Assembly: GCA_029550985.1 (NCBI GenBank)
Contig: JAKPGH010000115.1
Location: 5,001 to 17,420, forward strand
Origin: Bacillota bacterium
GTDB taxonomy: Bacteria > Bacillota > Clostridia > Oscillospirales > Ruminococcaceae
Reading direction: 5' to 3'
Length of the DNA: 12,420 nucleotides
Every line of letters starts with the position of its first letter. Positions within the stretch are counted from its first letter, which is position 1. The notes beneath the pieces were generated by a model that did not search any database, was not told where the DNA came from, and saw only the letters and a program-made list of their open reading frames with translations. Position numbers and translations under genes: made by a program. Below, one piece after another: positions 5,814 through 12,420 of this stretch.

Positions 5814-6664
5814 CATTGGTGCGAAAACCCTTCCCGACGCGTTAGCCGCGGCAAAGAGGCATGCTGTTCCCGTTGGGCATGCCGCCGGGGCTTCTGCATG
5901 GCTCCGGAGGACCAGGTCACCAGTTGTTGCGGCGCAAACCGGCTCAAAAAGTAAGCCGCTTTGTTCTGGCAGCCGGGAATCACCACGGTTTTCCCCTCCA
6001 TCAGGCCACGGTAACCTTGGGCCGCCACCTGGGCGGCGTTCATCACCCCCACCCGGAACAGCAGGGTGCTTTCCATGCCGGCCCGATGGGCAAATCTGGT
6101 GTGGGTGGCGCCGGGGCAGAGAGCCGTCACCTTGACGCCGGTGCCGCGGCATTCCTGGGCCAACGCTCTGGTCAGGGACAAAACGTAGGCCTTGGAGGCG
6201 CAGTACACCGAATTGTAGGGACCCGGCACAAAGGAGCCCAGGGAAGCCACATTGAGGATTCTGCCCCAACCCCGCTTTATCATTCCGGGCAGCAGGCGGC
6301 GGCACAGCTCGGTCACCGCATGGACGTTGACGTAAAGCATCTCCTGCTGCTTTTCGACGGCGTTTTCGACGAACGGCCCTCCCAGACCGAAGCCGGCATT
6401 GTTGACCAGAATATCCACCTCCGCCCCCATTTGCCGCAGGCGCTCGCACAGCGTTCGGGCCGCTCCCTGGCAACCCAAGTCCAGTTCGACGATTCGCACC
6501 TCCACGCCGAAAGCGGCCTGAAGCCTGCGGGCAAGAGCGGCAAGCCGGGTCGGGTTGCGCCCGGTGATGATAAGCGGATAGCCTTCCCGGGCGAACTGGC
6601 GGCACAGCGCTTGTCCCAGTCCGCCGGTGGCGCCGGTGATTAATACGGTTTTGGACTGCTTCAT
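5813..6664 (-). CDS. SDR-family NAD(P)-dependent oxidoreductase
   Basis: 283-residue short-chain dehydrogenase/reductase of the classical type; the substrate cannot be told. The Rossmann cofactor motif TGATGGLG is at 10-17, TGRN at about 34-37 follows beta-2, and NNAG is at 88-91. The catalytic set is Asn 113, Ser 141, Tyr 154 and Lys 158 (YCASK), followed by the PGAT motif at 184-187. The Arg of TGRN after beta-2 favours NADPH, by family experience. GGGAGGA lies 8 nt ahead of ATG 6664. About 25 basic, polar residues at the C-terminus (from about 258) go beyond the usual fold and run right up to the terminator. It is the only minus-strand gene to the right of ogg, and it is divergent from the permease gene. 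Confidence 0.92.
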   Translation of the reverse strand: MKQSKTVLITGATGGLGQALCRQFAREGYPLIITGRNPTRLAALARRLQAAFGVEVRIVELDLGCQGAARTLCERLRQMGAEVDILVNNAGFGLGGPFVENAVEKQQEMLYVNVHAVTELCRRLLPGMIKRGWGRILNVASLGSFVPGPYNSVYCASKAYVLSLTRALAQECRGTGVKVTALCPGATHTRFAHRAGMESTLLFRVGVMNAAQVAAQGYRGLMEGKTVVIPGCQNKAAYFLSRFAPQQLVTWSSGAMQKPRRHAQREQHASLPRLTRREGFSHQ

Positions 6665-6712
6665 TTTTCATATCCTCCCGATTTTTAGGGTGCATTTTCC
6701 GACATTTTGCGG

Positions 6713-6719
6713 TATAATA
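6713..6719. promoter_or_regulatory. Shared -10 region of the divergent dehydrogenase/permease genes
   Basis: TATAAT on the plus strand (6713-6718) overlaps TATTAT on the minus strand (6714-6719), in the 122-bp gap between the two divergent starts. Neither direction has a good -35 hexamer at 16-18 bp, so an activator may be needed, or only one direction is real. The plus-strand start would lie about 60 nt before the permease ATG. Confidence 0.4.
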
Positions 6720-6786
6720 GCGCCTGTAACGTGTTTAAAAACCCCACAGGGTGTACTTACGCATATCGTTTGAGGATGGTGTATGG

Positions 6787-7707
6787 ATGTTTTTTGCACA
6801 AACCATATTTTCGCAGTTGGTGGCTTTGCTCCTTCTTGCCCTGACGGGATGGGTCCTGACCCGCACCGGCAAGATTGCCGACGACAAACCCCTCAACGCT
6901 CTGCTCACCAACGTGGCCCTTCCAGCCCTTATCATCGCCAACCTGCAAACCCCTTATTCGGCGGACCTTTTGCGGGATATGGGGCTGACCTTTGCGGGCA
7001 TGATGGTCGTCTTCGCCGTGGGATGGCCTGTGGGTACGCTGGCGGCCCGTCTGGCCGGGAAAACGACGCCGAGAAAAGGCGCCTGGATTGCCTGCACCAT
7101 CTTTCCAAATGCGGTGTTTATGGCGCAGCCCATTCTCGCGGCTCTCTACGATGAACAGGTTCTGATTTTGATTGCCCCCATCGTCCTTGCCTTTAATCTT
7201 ACCTGTTACGTCCTGGGCGGCTGGGTTTTGAGCGGCGAGGAAGGGGAAGCCTATGGACTCAAATACATCCTGCTCAAACCGCCGGTTTTGTCCTGCTTTA
7301 TGGGATTGGCTCTTTTCTTTCTGCCTTTCCGACTGCCCGCCGCCATCCTTTCCCCTATGAAAATGCTGGCGGCCATGACCACTCCCCTTTCCATGATCAT
7401 CATTGGCTGCCAGTTGGCGAGAATCACTCCTCAAAGCCTCTTTTTGGACGGAGAGGTTTACATCGTCAGTTTTGTCCGGCTGGTGGTGACTGCCCTGGTG
7501 GCCCACGGGGTGTTGCGGCTGTTTATTGCCGACCCCACCATTCTGGGGGTGGTGACCATCTCCGGCTCCATGCCCTGCGCCGCCATCTTGCCCATCGTTG
7601 CAAAGGAGCGGGGTGGGGACAGCCTGTTCTGCTCCAAAATGGTGCTCATCTCCACCCTGCTCTGCGTCCTCACCGTTCCGTTGCTGTTGCAGTTGCTCCT
7701 GCGTTAA
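6787..7707 (+). CDS. AEC-family (auxin efflux carrier-like) permease
   Basis: 306-residue integral membrane transporter of the AEC/BASS-like superfamily, whose bacterial members export or import organic anions such as malate. The substrate here is unknown. About ten membrane helices are visible in two halves joined by a short polar loop near 149-157. Family features include NVALPALII (42-50), NAVFMAQPIL in the fourth helix region (108-117), PPVLSCFMGLALFFLP at the start of the second half (165-180), and SGSMPCAAILPIVAKE (259-274) with the conserved Pro. ATG 6787 has GAGGA 10 nt upstream; the frame extends to GTG 6751, but the added residues are polar and lack a ribosome binding site. It probably forms a single-gene unit. 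Confidence 0.9.
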   Translation: MFFAQTIFSQLVALLLLALTGWVLTRTGKIADDKPLNALLTNVALPALIIANLQTPYSADLLRDMGLTFAGMMVVFAVGWPVGTLAARLAGKTTPRKGAWIACTIFPNAVFMAQPILAALYDEQVLILIAPIVLAFNLTCYVLGGWVLSGEEGEAYGLKYILLKPPVLSCFMGLALFFLPFRLPAAILSPMKMLAAMTTPLSMIIIGCQLARITPQSLFLDGEVYIVSFVRLVVTALVAHGVLRLFIADPTILGVVTISGSMPCAAILPIVAKERGGDSLFCSKMVLISTLLCVLTVPLLLQLLLR

Positions 7708-7722
7708 TTGTATCACAATACG

Positions 7723-7757
7723 GCAAAAAAACGCCGCCATTTGCTGGATTTTTTTGC
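7723..7757 (+). terminator. Weak terminator candidate after the permease gene
   Basis: GCAAAAAAA (7723-7731) and TTTTTTTGC (7749-7757) form a perfect 9-bp inverted repeat with a 17-nt loop. The only GC pairing inside it is a short CCA/TGG. An A-tract, small stem and T-tract is a possible bidirectional terminator, but the stem is poor. It starts 15 bp after the permease stop. Confidence 0.4.
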
Positions 7758-7929
7758 GGGGCCCGGCGGTTGTTGATGAATGTTTTAAATTTATAGTATT
7801 TATGTGGAAAATTCAAATTATAATTTACAAAAAATTGAAAAATCGTGAGGATTTAAAAGGAATTCCCATCTAATCTCCAAATTTTGCGGTATTTTAAGCC
7901 TCAGCGCCAATTTTTCGGCAGAATCCGTT

Positions 7930-7958
7930 TTGTTGCCGTCTGCCCTTCGTGTTATAGT
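7930..7958 (+). promoter_or_regulatory. Promoter of the pheB-hom-thrB-lysC cluster
   Basis: TTGTTG (7930-7935), a 17-bp spacer and TATAGT (7953-7958) with extended TG at 7950-7951. The start is expected near 7965, only about 25 nt before the pheB start, which leaves no room for a leader attenuator downstream of it. Confidence 0.6.
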
Positions 7959-7990
7959 GTTTCTTACCTGAATACACACGTTTATGGGGG

Positions 7991-8455
7991 GTGGACAGTT
8001 TGCAGGATTCGCCGGGGACTTCAGGCAGCCGATACCTTTTGGTGGACAGCAAGGTGCTGCCGGAAGTATTTCTCAAGGTGGTGCAGGCCAAACAGTTGCT
8101 GGCCCAGGGCAAAGCCAAAAGCTTGTCCGAAGCCACCAAGGCGGTGGGAATTTCCCGCAGCGCCTTTTATAAATACAAGGACAACGTCTTTACCTATCAA
8201 AACACCAGCGCCCGACAGATGGCCACCCTGACAGCCGAACTGGCCGACCAGCCGGGAATGCTGTCCGAACTGTTGGCCATCCTTTCCAAATGTGGCGCCA
8301 ACATCCTCACCATCAATCAGAATATTCCGGTAGACAGTGTGGCTCCCATTTCCATTTCCATGCGCACCGATGCCCTGACTGTGGACATTGAAACTCTTGC
8401 CCAAAAGCTGCAGGCTTTGGATGGAGTAGTGAATTTGCGCATCCTTTCCAACTGA
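7991..8455 (+). CDS. pheB: ACT-domain protein, PheB family (UPF0735)
   Basis: 154 residues from the GTG start. It matches B. subtilis PheB in plan: RYLLVDSKVLPEVFLKVVQAKQLL (14-37), then a helix-turn-helix-like segment ending GISRSAFYKYKD (53-64). A C-terminal ACT domain begins about 78, with ADQPGMLSELLAILSKCGANILTINQNIP (85-113) carrying the ligand-loop Gly. ACT domains bind amino acids, so a regulatory role is expected; the molecular target is unproven. The GTG start has a G-rich run directly against it. TTG at 8000, with GGGGGTGG about 6 nt upstream, is an alternative that would trim three residues. It sits 44 bp upstream of hom, the gene order common in clostridia. Confidence 0.9.
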   Translation: MDSLQDSPGTSGSRYLLVDSKVLPEVFLKVVQAKQLLAQGKAKSLSEATKAVGISRSAFYKYKDNVFTYQNTSARQMATLTAELADQPGMLSELLAILSKCGANILTINQNIPVDSVAPISISMRTDALTVDIETLAQKLQALDGVVNLRILSN

Positions 8456-8499
8456 GTAAAGGCTTCCCCCTGACAACAACATAAAAGGAGAGCATTCGT

Positions 8500-9732
8500 A
8501 TGATAGCGGTAGCCGTTTTGGGGCACGGAGTGGTAGGCTCCGGCGTCGTGGAGGTGCTGGAGCGCAGCCGGGCCAGCATTAGCAAAAAGGCCGGCACCGA
8601 CCTCTATGTGAAAAAGATACTGGATATTCGCGATTTTTCCCATCTGCCTTACGGTCATTTGTTTACCAAGAGTTTTGACGAAATTGTGTCCGACCCGGAA
8701 ATTCGAGTGGTTGTGGAGGTCATGGGGGGCATCTCCCCCGCTTTTGAATACGTGTCCGCTGCCCTGCGGGCGGGCAAAAGCGTGGTAACCTCCAACAAGG
8801 AACTGGTGGCGGCCAAAGGCGCCGCGCTGGTGCAACTGGCCCGGGAACACGGGCAAAATTTCCTCTTTGAAGCCAGCGTGGGCGGCGGCACTCCCATCAT
8901 CCGGCCGCTGCACCAGAGTCTGGTCGCCGACGAAATCGACGAGATTGTGGGCATTCTAAACGGCACCACCAACTTTATCCTCACCAAAATGATTCAGGAG
9001 AACATGGGTTTTGACGAGGCCTTGAAAATAGCCCAGAAACTGGGCTATGCGGAGGCCAACCCCGCCGCCGACGTGGAGGGCCTGGACACCTGCCGCAAAA
9101 TCTGCATCCTGGCCTCTTTGGCTTTCGGCAGCCATGTTTACCCCGACACGGTGGAGATGCAGGGCATTACCAACATCACTTTGGAGGACATCCAGTACGC
9201 CGAGGACGAAAACTGCGTCATCAAGCTGCTGGGGCAGACCCGCCGCATCGACGGCAAATGCTTTGTATCCACCGGGCCCTGCCTGGTTTCCAAGGAAAGC
9301 CCTCTTGCCCGGGTGGACGACGTGTTCAACGCCATTCTGGTGCGGGGAGAGGTGACCGGCGACGTGGTGTTCTACGGCAAGGGCGCCGGCAAACTGCCCA
9401 CCGCCTCCGCCGTGGTCAGCGACATCATCGACTGCGTCACCGCCGAAGGCCCCATCGCCACCCTGCAGTGGAGCGATTCCGACGGCAGCAACGTCATCGA
9501 CGCCAGAGAAGATGTCTGCCCCCGCTATTTGCGCTGCCGGGGCAAGGGGCTCCTTGCCAAAATCGGCGCCGCCTTCGGGGAGGTTCACATCCTGCGCCGT
9601 CCCGGAAAGCCCGCAGACGAGGAAGCCTTCACCACCGCTCCCGTCAGCGGCTATGAGTTGGAGGAAAAACTGGCGGCCCTGGCCTCCCAGGGGGTGGAGG
9701 TGCTTTCCAACTTAAGGGTGTGGAGGCCGTAA
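8500..9732 (+). CDS. hom: Homoserine dehydrogenase
   Basis: 410 residues. Catalyses NAD(P)H-dependent reduction of L-aspartate 4-semialdehyde to L-homoserine, the branch point to threonine and methionine. The Rossmann motif GHGVVG is at 8-13. TSNKELVA (98-104) carries the conserved Lys at 100, followed by GGGTPIIRPL (128-137) and ILNGTTNFIL (152-161). Glu 185 in GYAEANP and Asp 196/Lys 200 in EGLDTCRK form the substrate site. VRGEVTGDVVFYGKGAGKLPTASAVVSDI (281-309) is the dimer-region signature. The C-terminus (about 341-409) is ACT-like, but its effector loop (RCRGKGLLAKIGAAFG) is weak and shortened against the usual length of about 430. AAGGAG lies 9 nt before the ATG. Confidence 0.96.
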   Translation: MIAVAVLGHGVVGSGVVEVLERSRASISKKAGTDLYVKKILDIRDFSHLPYGHLFTKSFDEIVSDPEIRVVVEVMGGISPAFEYVSAALRAGKSVVTSNKELVAAKGAALVQLAREHGQNFLFEASVGGGTPIIRPLHQSLVADEIDEIVGILNGTTNFILTKMIQENMGFDEALKIAQKLGYAEANPAADVEGLDTCRKICILASLAFGSHVYPDTVEMQGITNITLEDIQYAEDENCVIKLLGQTRRIDGKCFVSTGPCLVSKESPLARVDDVFNAILVRGEVTGDVVFYGKGAGKLPTASAVVSDIIDCVTAEGPIATLQWSDSDGSNVIDAREDVCPRYLRCRGKGLLAKIGAAFGEVHILRRPGKPADEEAFTTAPVSGYELEEKLAALASQGVEVLSNLRVWRP

Positions 9733-9840
9733 CGCCTTGAAAAATACATTATAGTTGCTCTTTTCCTTTTCACCTTTGGGTGCGAATGGAATAGGATGCT
9801 CTTAGGGCAACGATTTCGTGACAAAGGTGGTTCCGCTTTT

Positions 9841-10734
9841 ATGGTCAAAGTGAGAATTCCGGCCACCAGCGCCAACATCGGTCCAGGCTTCGACAGTCTG
9901 GGATTGGCGCTGAACCTGTATAATTACGTCTACATGGAATACAACGACAGGGTATCCATTCTCTCCCGAGATGGGGCGGATATCCCTCTGGACGAGGAAA
10001 ACCTGGTATACAAATCCGCCAAGTACCTGCATGACCTCTGCGGCAAACCCTTGCCGGGGCTGGCCATCGAACAACTGAGCCATATTCCCCAAGCACGGGG
10101 ACTGGGTAGTTCCTCCGCCTGCATCATCGGCGGGCTGGTGGGCGCCAACGAACTGATGGGACGTCCCCTGACTCAGGATGAAATCATCAACATCGCCGCC
10201 GTGATGGAGGGGCATCCCGACAACTCCACCCCCGCCCTCATCGGAGGGCTGGTCACCGCCGTTCTGGAAGGGGATACCGTCCACTACGTCAAACAGGAAA
10301 TTGGCTCCGAACTGAAATTTGCGGCCATCATCCCCGATTTTGAACTGAAAACCAGCATCGCCCGGGCGGTGCTGCCCGAAACCATTTCCCACATGGACGG
10401 GCGCTACAACCTGGCCCGGGCGGCTTTGATGGCGGTCAGCCTCTACTCCGGCAAGTATGAAAACCTCCGGGTGGCGGCGGGGGACCGTCTCCATCAGCCC
10501 TATCGAATGAAGTTCATCCCTCACGGGGAGGAGGCTATCAAACTCTGCTACGATTCCGGATGCTATGCCGCCTACATCAGCGGAGCCGGTTCCAGCCTGA
10601 TTGCCATCTTCAACGACCACGTGTTGGACTTTGAGCAGAAGGTGCGGGACGGTTTGGACGAGATGGGACTGACAAGCTGGCAATTGCATATACTTTCCAT
10701 AGACAATAACGGTGTAGTGGTCATGTTGGACTAA
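9841..10734 (+). CDS. thrB: Homoserine kinase (GHMP family)
   Basis: 297 residues. Phosphorylates L-homoserine with ATP to O-phospho-L-homoserine, the substrate of threonine synthase. The GHMP motifs are complete: VRIPATSANIGPGFDSLG (4-21), the ATP-binding glycine-rich loop PQARGLGSSSACIIGG (83-98) and ISGAGSSLIAIF (246-257). GHPDNSTPALIGG (124-136) is also typical. ATG 9841 is chosen because AAGGTGG lies 10 nt upstream and homologues begin exactly here. The frame is open to ATG 9796, which would add 15 non-family residues. The 108-bp gap after hom holds no clear promoter or terminator, so it is most likely part of the same transcript. Confidence 0.96.
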   Translation: MVKVRIPATSANIGPGFDSLGLALNLYNYVYMEYNDRVSILSRDGADIPLDEENLVYKSAKYLHDLCGKPLPGLAIEQLSHIPQARGLGSSSACIIGGLVGANELMGRPLTQDEIINIAAVMEGHPDNSTPALIGGLVTAVLEGDTVHYVKQEIGSELKFAAIIPDFELKTSIARAVLPETISHMDGRYNLARAALMAVSLYSGKYENLRVAAGDRLHQPYRMKFIPHGEEAIKLCYDSGCYAAYISGAGSSLIAIFNDHVLDFEQKVRDGLDEMGLTSWQLHILSIDNNGVVVMLD

Positions 10735-10761
10735 ACGCGCCGACTAGAGGAGGAGAAAGAG

Positions 10762-11973
10762 ATGAGCCTAATTGTACAAAAATTTGGTGGCACGTCGGTT
10801 CGGGATACCGAGCGCCTGTTCAACGTGGCCAGAATCATCGCCGATACCTACGACCAGGGCCATGACGTGGTGGTGGTCGTTTCGGCGCAGGGAGACACCA
10901 CCGACGATTTGATCGAAAAAGCCCACGAAATCACCGACCGGCCGGATGAACGCGAAATGGATGCTCTGCTTGCCACCGGCGAGCAGATTTCCGCCGCTCT
11001 GCTGACCATGGCCCTGAAAAAGTTGGGCTATCGCGCCATTTCCCTCACCGGATGGCAGGCGGGATTCCTCACCGACGCCAACCACGGCAAGGCTCGGGTG
11101 CGCCGCATCAACAAAGAGCGCATCGAAAACGAGCTGGATAAAAAGAACATTGTGGTGGTCACCGGCTTCCAGGGCCTCAACCGCTACGACGACATTACCA
11201 CCCTTGGACGGGGCGGTTCGGACACCAGCGCCGTGGCTTTGGCGGCCGTTCTCAAGGCAAAGCGCTGCCAGATTTTCACCGACGTTCCCGGCGTCTACAC
11301 CGCCGACCCCCGTTTGGTCAAAAATGCAATCAAACTGGACGAAATCACCTACGATGAAATGCTGGAGCTGGCCTCTTTGGGCGCCCAGGTGCTCCACAAC
11401 CGTTCGGTGGAAATGGCCAAAAAGTACAATGTAAAGCTGGAGGTGCTTTCCAGTCTGGAACGCGTACCCGGCACAGTGGTGAAGGAGGTTTGCAAAATGG
11501 AAAAAATGCTGATTAAAGGCGTGGCAAAAGACGACAACGTAGCTCGCATCTCACTGGTGGGCCTTCCCGACCGGCCGGGCGTCGCTTTCAAGGTGTTCTC
11601 GGTGATGGCCAGCCACAACATCAACGTGGACATCATCCTGCAGAGCGTAGGCAGGGAGGACACCAAGGACATCACTTTCACGGTGGCCAGAAAGGATTGC
11701 GCCGAAGCGGTGCAGGCTCTGGAGGAAATTGCGCCTTCTCTGGGCATCAAGAAGATTACCGCCGACGAGAACATCACCAAAGTTTCCATTGTGGGCGCGG
11801 GCATGGAGTCCAACCCTGGCGTGGCCGCCCGCATGTTCGAAGCTCTAGGAGAAGCCAACATCAACATCCACATGATCTCCACCTCGGAGATTAAGATTTC
11901 CGTTTTGATCGACAAGGAACTGGGCGAAAAAGCCGTGCTGGCCATCCACCGCGCCTTTTTCGACGAAGTGTAA
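10762..11973 (+). CDS. lysC: Aspartate kinase (alpha chain, class II with two ACT domains)
   Basis: 403 residues. Phosphorylates L-aspartate with ATP, the first step to lysine, threonine, methionine and diaminopimelate. KFGGTSV (7-13) opens the amino-acid kinase domain. TTLGRGGSDTSAVALA (146-161) and TDVPGVYTADPRLV (173-186) are the nucleotide and aspartate signatures. Two ACT domains follow: ISLVGLPDRPGVAFKVFSVMASHNINVDII (263-292) and VSIVGAGMESNPGVAARMFEALGEANINIHMIS (341-373). The plan and size match B. subtilis aspartokinase II, a lysine-sensitive enzyme, so lysine and/or threonine feedback is expected but the effector is not proven. AGGAGG lies 8 nt before the ATG, 27 bp after thrB. An internal start for the beta chain is listed separately. 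Confidence 0.97.
   Translation: MSLIVQKFGGTSVRDTERLFNVARIIADTYDQGHDVVVVVSAQGDTTDDLIEKAHEITDRPDEREMDALLATGEQISAALLTMALKKLGYRAISLTGWQAGFLTDANHGKARVRRINKERIENELDKKNIVVVTGFQGLNRYDDITTLGRGGSDTSAVALAAVLKAKRCQIFTDVPGVYTADPRLVKNAIKLDEITYDEMLELASLGAQVLHNRSVEMAKKYNVKLEVLSSLERVPGTVVKEVCKMEKMLIKGVAKDDNVARISLVGLPDRPGVAFKVFSVMASHNINVDIILQSVGREDTKDITFTVARKDCAEAVQALEEIAPSLGIKKITADENITKVSIVGAGMESNPGVAARMFEALGEANINIHMISTSEIKISVLIDKELGEKAVLAIHRAFFDEV
11497..11973 (+). CDS. lysC: Aspartate kinase beta chain from an in-frame internal start
   Basis: AAGGAGG (11482-11488) stands 8 nt before ATG 11497, in the lysC frame at codon 246, right at the junction between kinase and ACT domains. Translation from here gives a 158-residue protein made only of the two ACT domains. 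In B. subtilis, aspartokinase II is known to be an alpha2beta2 enzyme, with beta made from an internal start at the equivalent place. Here the Shine-Dalgarno is as strong as that of lysC itself. A second ATG (11506) is three codons later. Confidence 0.7.
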   Translation: MEKMLIKGVAKDDNVARISLVGLPDRPGVAFKVFSVMASHNINVDIILQSVGREDTKDITFTVARKDCAEAVQALEEIAPSLGIKKITADENITKVSIVGAGMESNPGVAARMFEALGEANINIHMISTSEIKISVLIDKELGEKAVLAIHRAFFDEV

Positions 11974-11976
11974 CCC

Positions 11977-12420
11977 ATGACCTGCGACATGAGAACAGCC
12001 CGCATGACTGATTTGGAGAGCATCCTGTCCATTGTGGAGGAGGCGCGGGCATTTTTACAGGAGCAGGGTTCTCCCCAGTGGCAGGACGGATTCGGCCCCA
12101 ACCGGGAGATGATTGAGGAAGACATCCTGCGGCAGGAAGGCTATGTATTCCTGCTGGATAACGAGATGTTCGGCTACGCCGCGTTGGTGGAAGGCGAGGA
12201 CGAAAGCTACTCCAACATCACCCAAGGTGGGTGGGATTCCACCCACCCGCGCTATGCAGCCATTCACCGGGTGGCGGTCAGCGCCAAGGTACGGGGCAAG
12301 GGCCTTGCCCGCCAGATGATGGAGCATCTTGTCGCTAAAGCCCGGAGCATGGGCTATCGGGATATCCGCATCGACACCTACCCCCGCAACCACATCATGG
12401 AGCGGGTGATTCTGGGCGCA
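11977..12420 (+). CDS. GNAT-family N-acetyltransferase, cut by the right edge
   Basis: The first 148 codons are present and the stop lies beyond the window. The acetyl-CoA binding motif A is clear: IHRVAVSAKVRGKGLARQMMEHLVAKARSMGYRDIRIDTYPRN (about 96-138), with the R-G-K-G-L-A pyrophosphate loop at 106-111. The N-terminal RTARMTDLESILSIVEEARAFLQEQGSPQW is typical of a large Clostridia group of single-domain GNATs; the substrate is unknown. The start ATG 11977 lies 3 nt after the lysC stop, in the same frame, with no clear ribosome binding site, so translation is probably coupled to lysC. An ATG at 11989 is an alternative. Being last in the operon says little about its job. Confidence 0.9.
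   Translation, partial: MTCDMRTARMTDLESILSIVEEARAFLQEQGSPQWQDGFGPNREMIEEDILRQEGYVFLLDNEMFGYAALVEGEDESYSNITQGGWDSTHPRYAAIHRVAVSAKVRGKGLARQMMEHLVAKARSMGYRDIRIDTYPRNHIMERVILGA

Larger units (their letters stand above)
7708..7990. other. AT-rich leader region ahead of the threonine/lysine cluster
   Basis: 283 bp without a gene. It contains a small inverted repeat ATTGT-ATC-ACAAT (7707-7719), the weak terminator candidate, and a markedly AT-rich tract (about 7780-7885). Within that tract is a perfect 12-bp palindrome AAATTATAATTT (7815-7826). The cluster promoter lies at 7930-7958. No T-box sequence, lysine riboswitch or leader peptide rich in Thr or Lys was recognised. Confidence 0.6.

Noticed and set aside
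5861..6643. Long plus-strand frame opposite the dehydrogenase
   Set aside because: A shadow of the SDR gene, whose complete catalytic motifs are on the minus strand.
7708..7990. T-box or lysine riboswitch ahead of the pheB-hom-thrB-lysC cluster
   Set aside because: No T-box bulge sequence and no lysine-riboswitch-like helices were seen; the promoter lies too close to the gene.
9733..9840. Separate promoter for thrB in the gap after hom
   Set aside because: TTGAAA and TATAGT are present but only 7 bp apart, and no other hexamer pair fits.
1..12420. CRISPR arrays, insertion sequences, tRNA or rRNA genes
   Set aside because: No regularly spaced repeats, transposase-like proteins, terminal inverted repeats or tRNA-like cloverleafs were noticed on either strand.

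Overview
The window looks like chromosomal DNA from a fairly high-GC Clostridia member, probably Oscillospiraceae/Ruminococcaceae in the broad sense. The reasons are strong AGGAGG/AAGGTGG-type ribosome binding sites, near-consensus sigma-A promoters, the Firmicutes-type PheB (ACT)-hom-thrB-lysC order, and a class II aspartokinase with an internal start like that of Bacillus subtilis. This placement is inferred from gene style, not from a marker gene. No mobile element, tRNA, rRNA or CRISPR array was seen.

Layout. (1) 1-1039: a near-perfect promoter (62-90, minus strand) fires out of the left edge, and an 8-oxoguanine DNA glycosylase gene (ogg) lies on the minus strand. (2) 1040-1691: a 650-bp gene-free divergent region with five DnaA-box-like 9-mers packed into about 100 bp, followed by an AT-rich stretch. 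It resembles an origin or a DnaA-controlled promoter. (3) 1692-5242: a small conserved-looking membrane-anchored protein of unknown function, the 23S rRNA 2'-O-methyltransferase RlmB, and a 791-residue membrane protein. The last has the layout of a P-type ATPase but lacks the phosphorylated Asp and the other catalytic motifs. A strong terminator closes this block. (4) 5290-5813: a cold-shock protein gene. Its promoter is near-consensus, and its 138-nt leader holds a 21-bp hairpin plus U6, i.e. an apparent terminator or attenuator. A bidirectional terminator follows the gene. (5) 5813-7707: a short-chain dehydrogenase (minus) diverging from an AEC-family permease (plus). (6) 7991-12420: the pheB-hom-thrB-lysC cluster, followed without a gap by a GNAT acetyltransferase that runs off the right edge.

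How the genes work together. LysC makes aspartyl phosphate, Hom reduces aspartate semialdehyde to homoserine, and ThrB phosphorylates homoserine toward threonine. PheB and the ACT domains of LysC (and a weak one in Hom) are the likely amino-acid sensors. Asd and ThrC are not in the window. No T-box or lysine riboswitch was recognised ahead of the cluster.

Most interesting points: the catalytically dead P-type-ATPase-like protein co-transcribed with rlmB, the terminator-like hairpin inside the cold-shock leader, and the DnaA-box cluster with no dnaA gene next to it.
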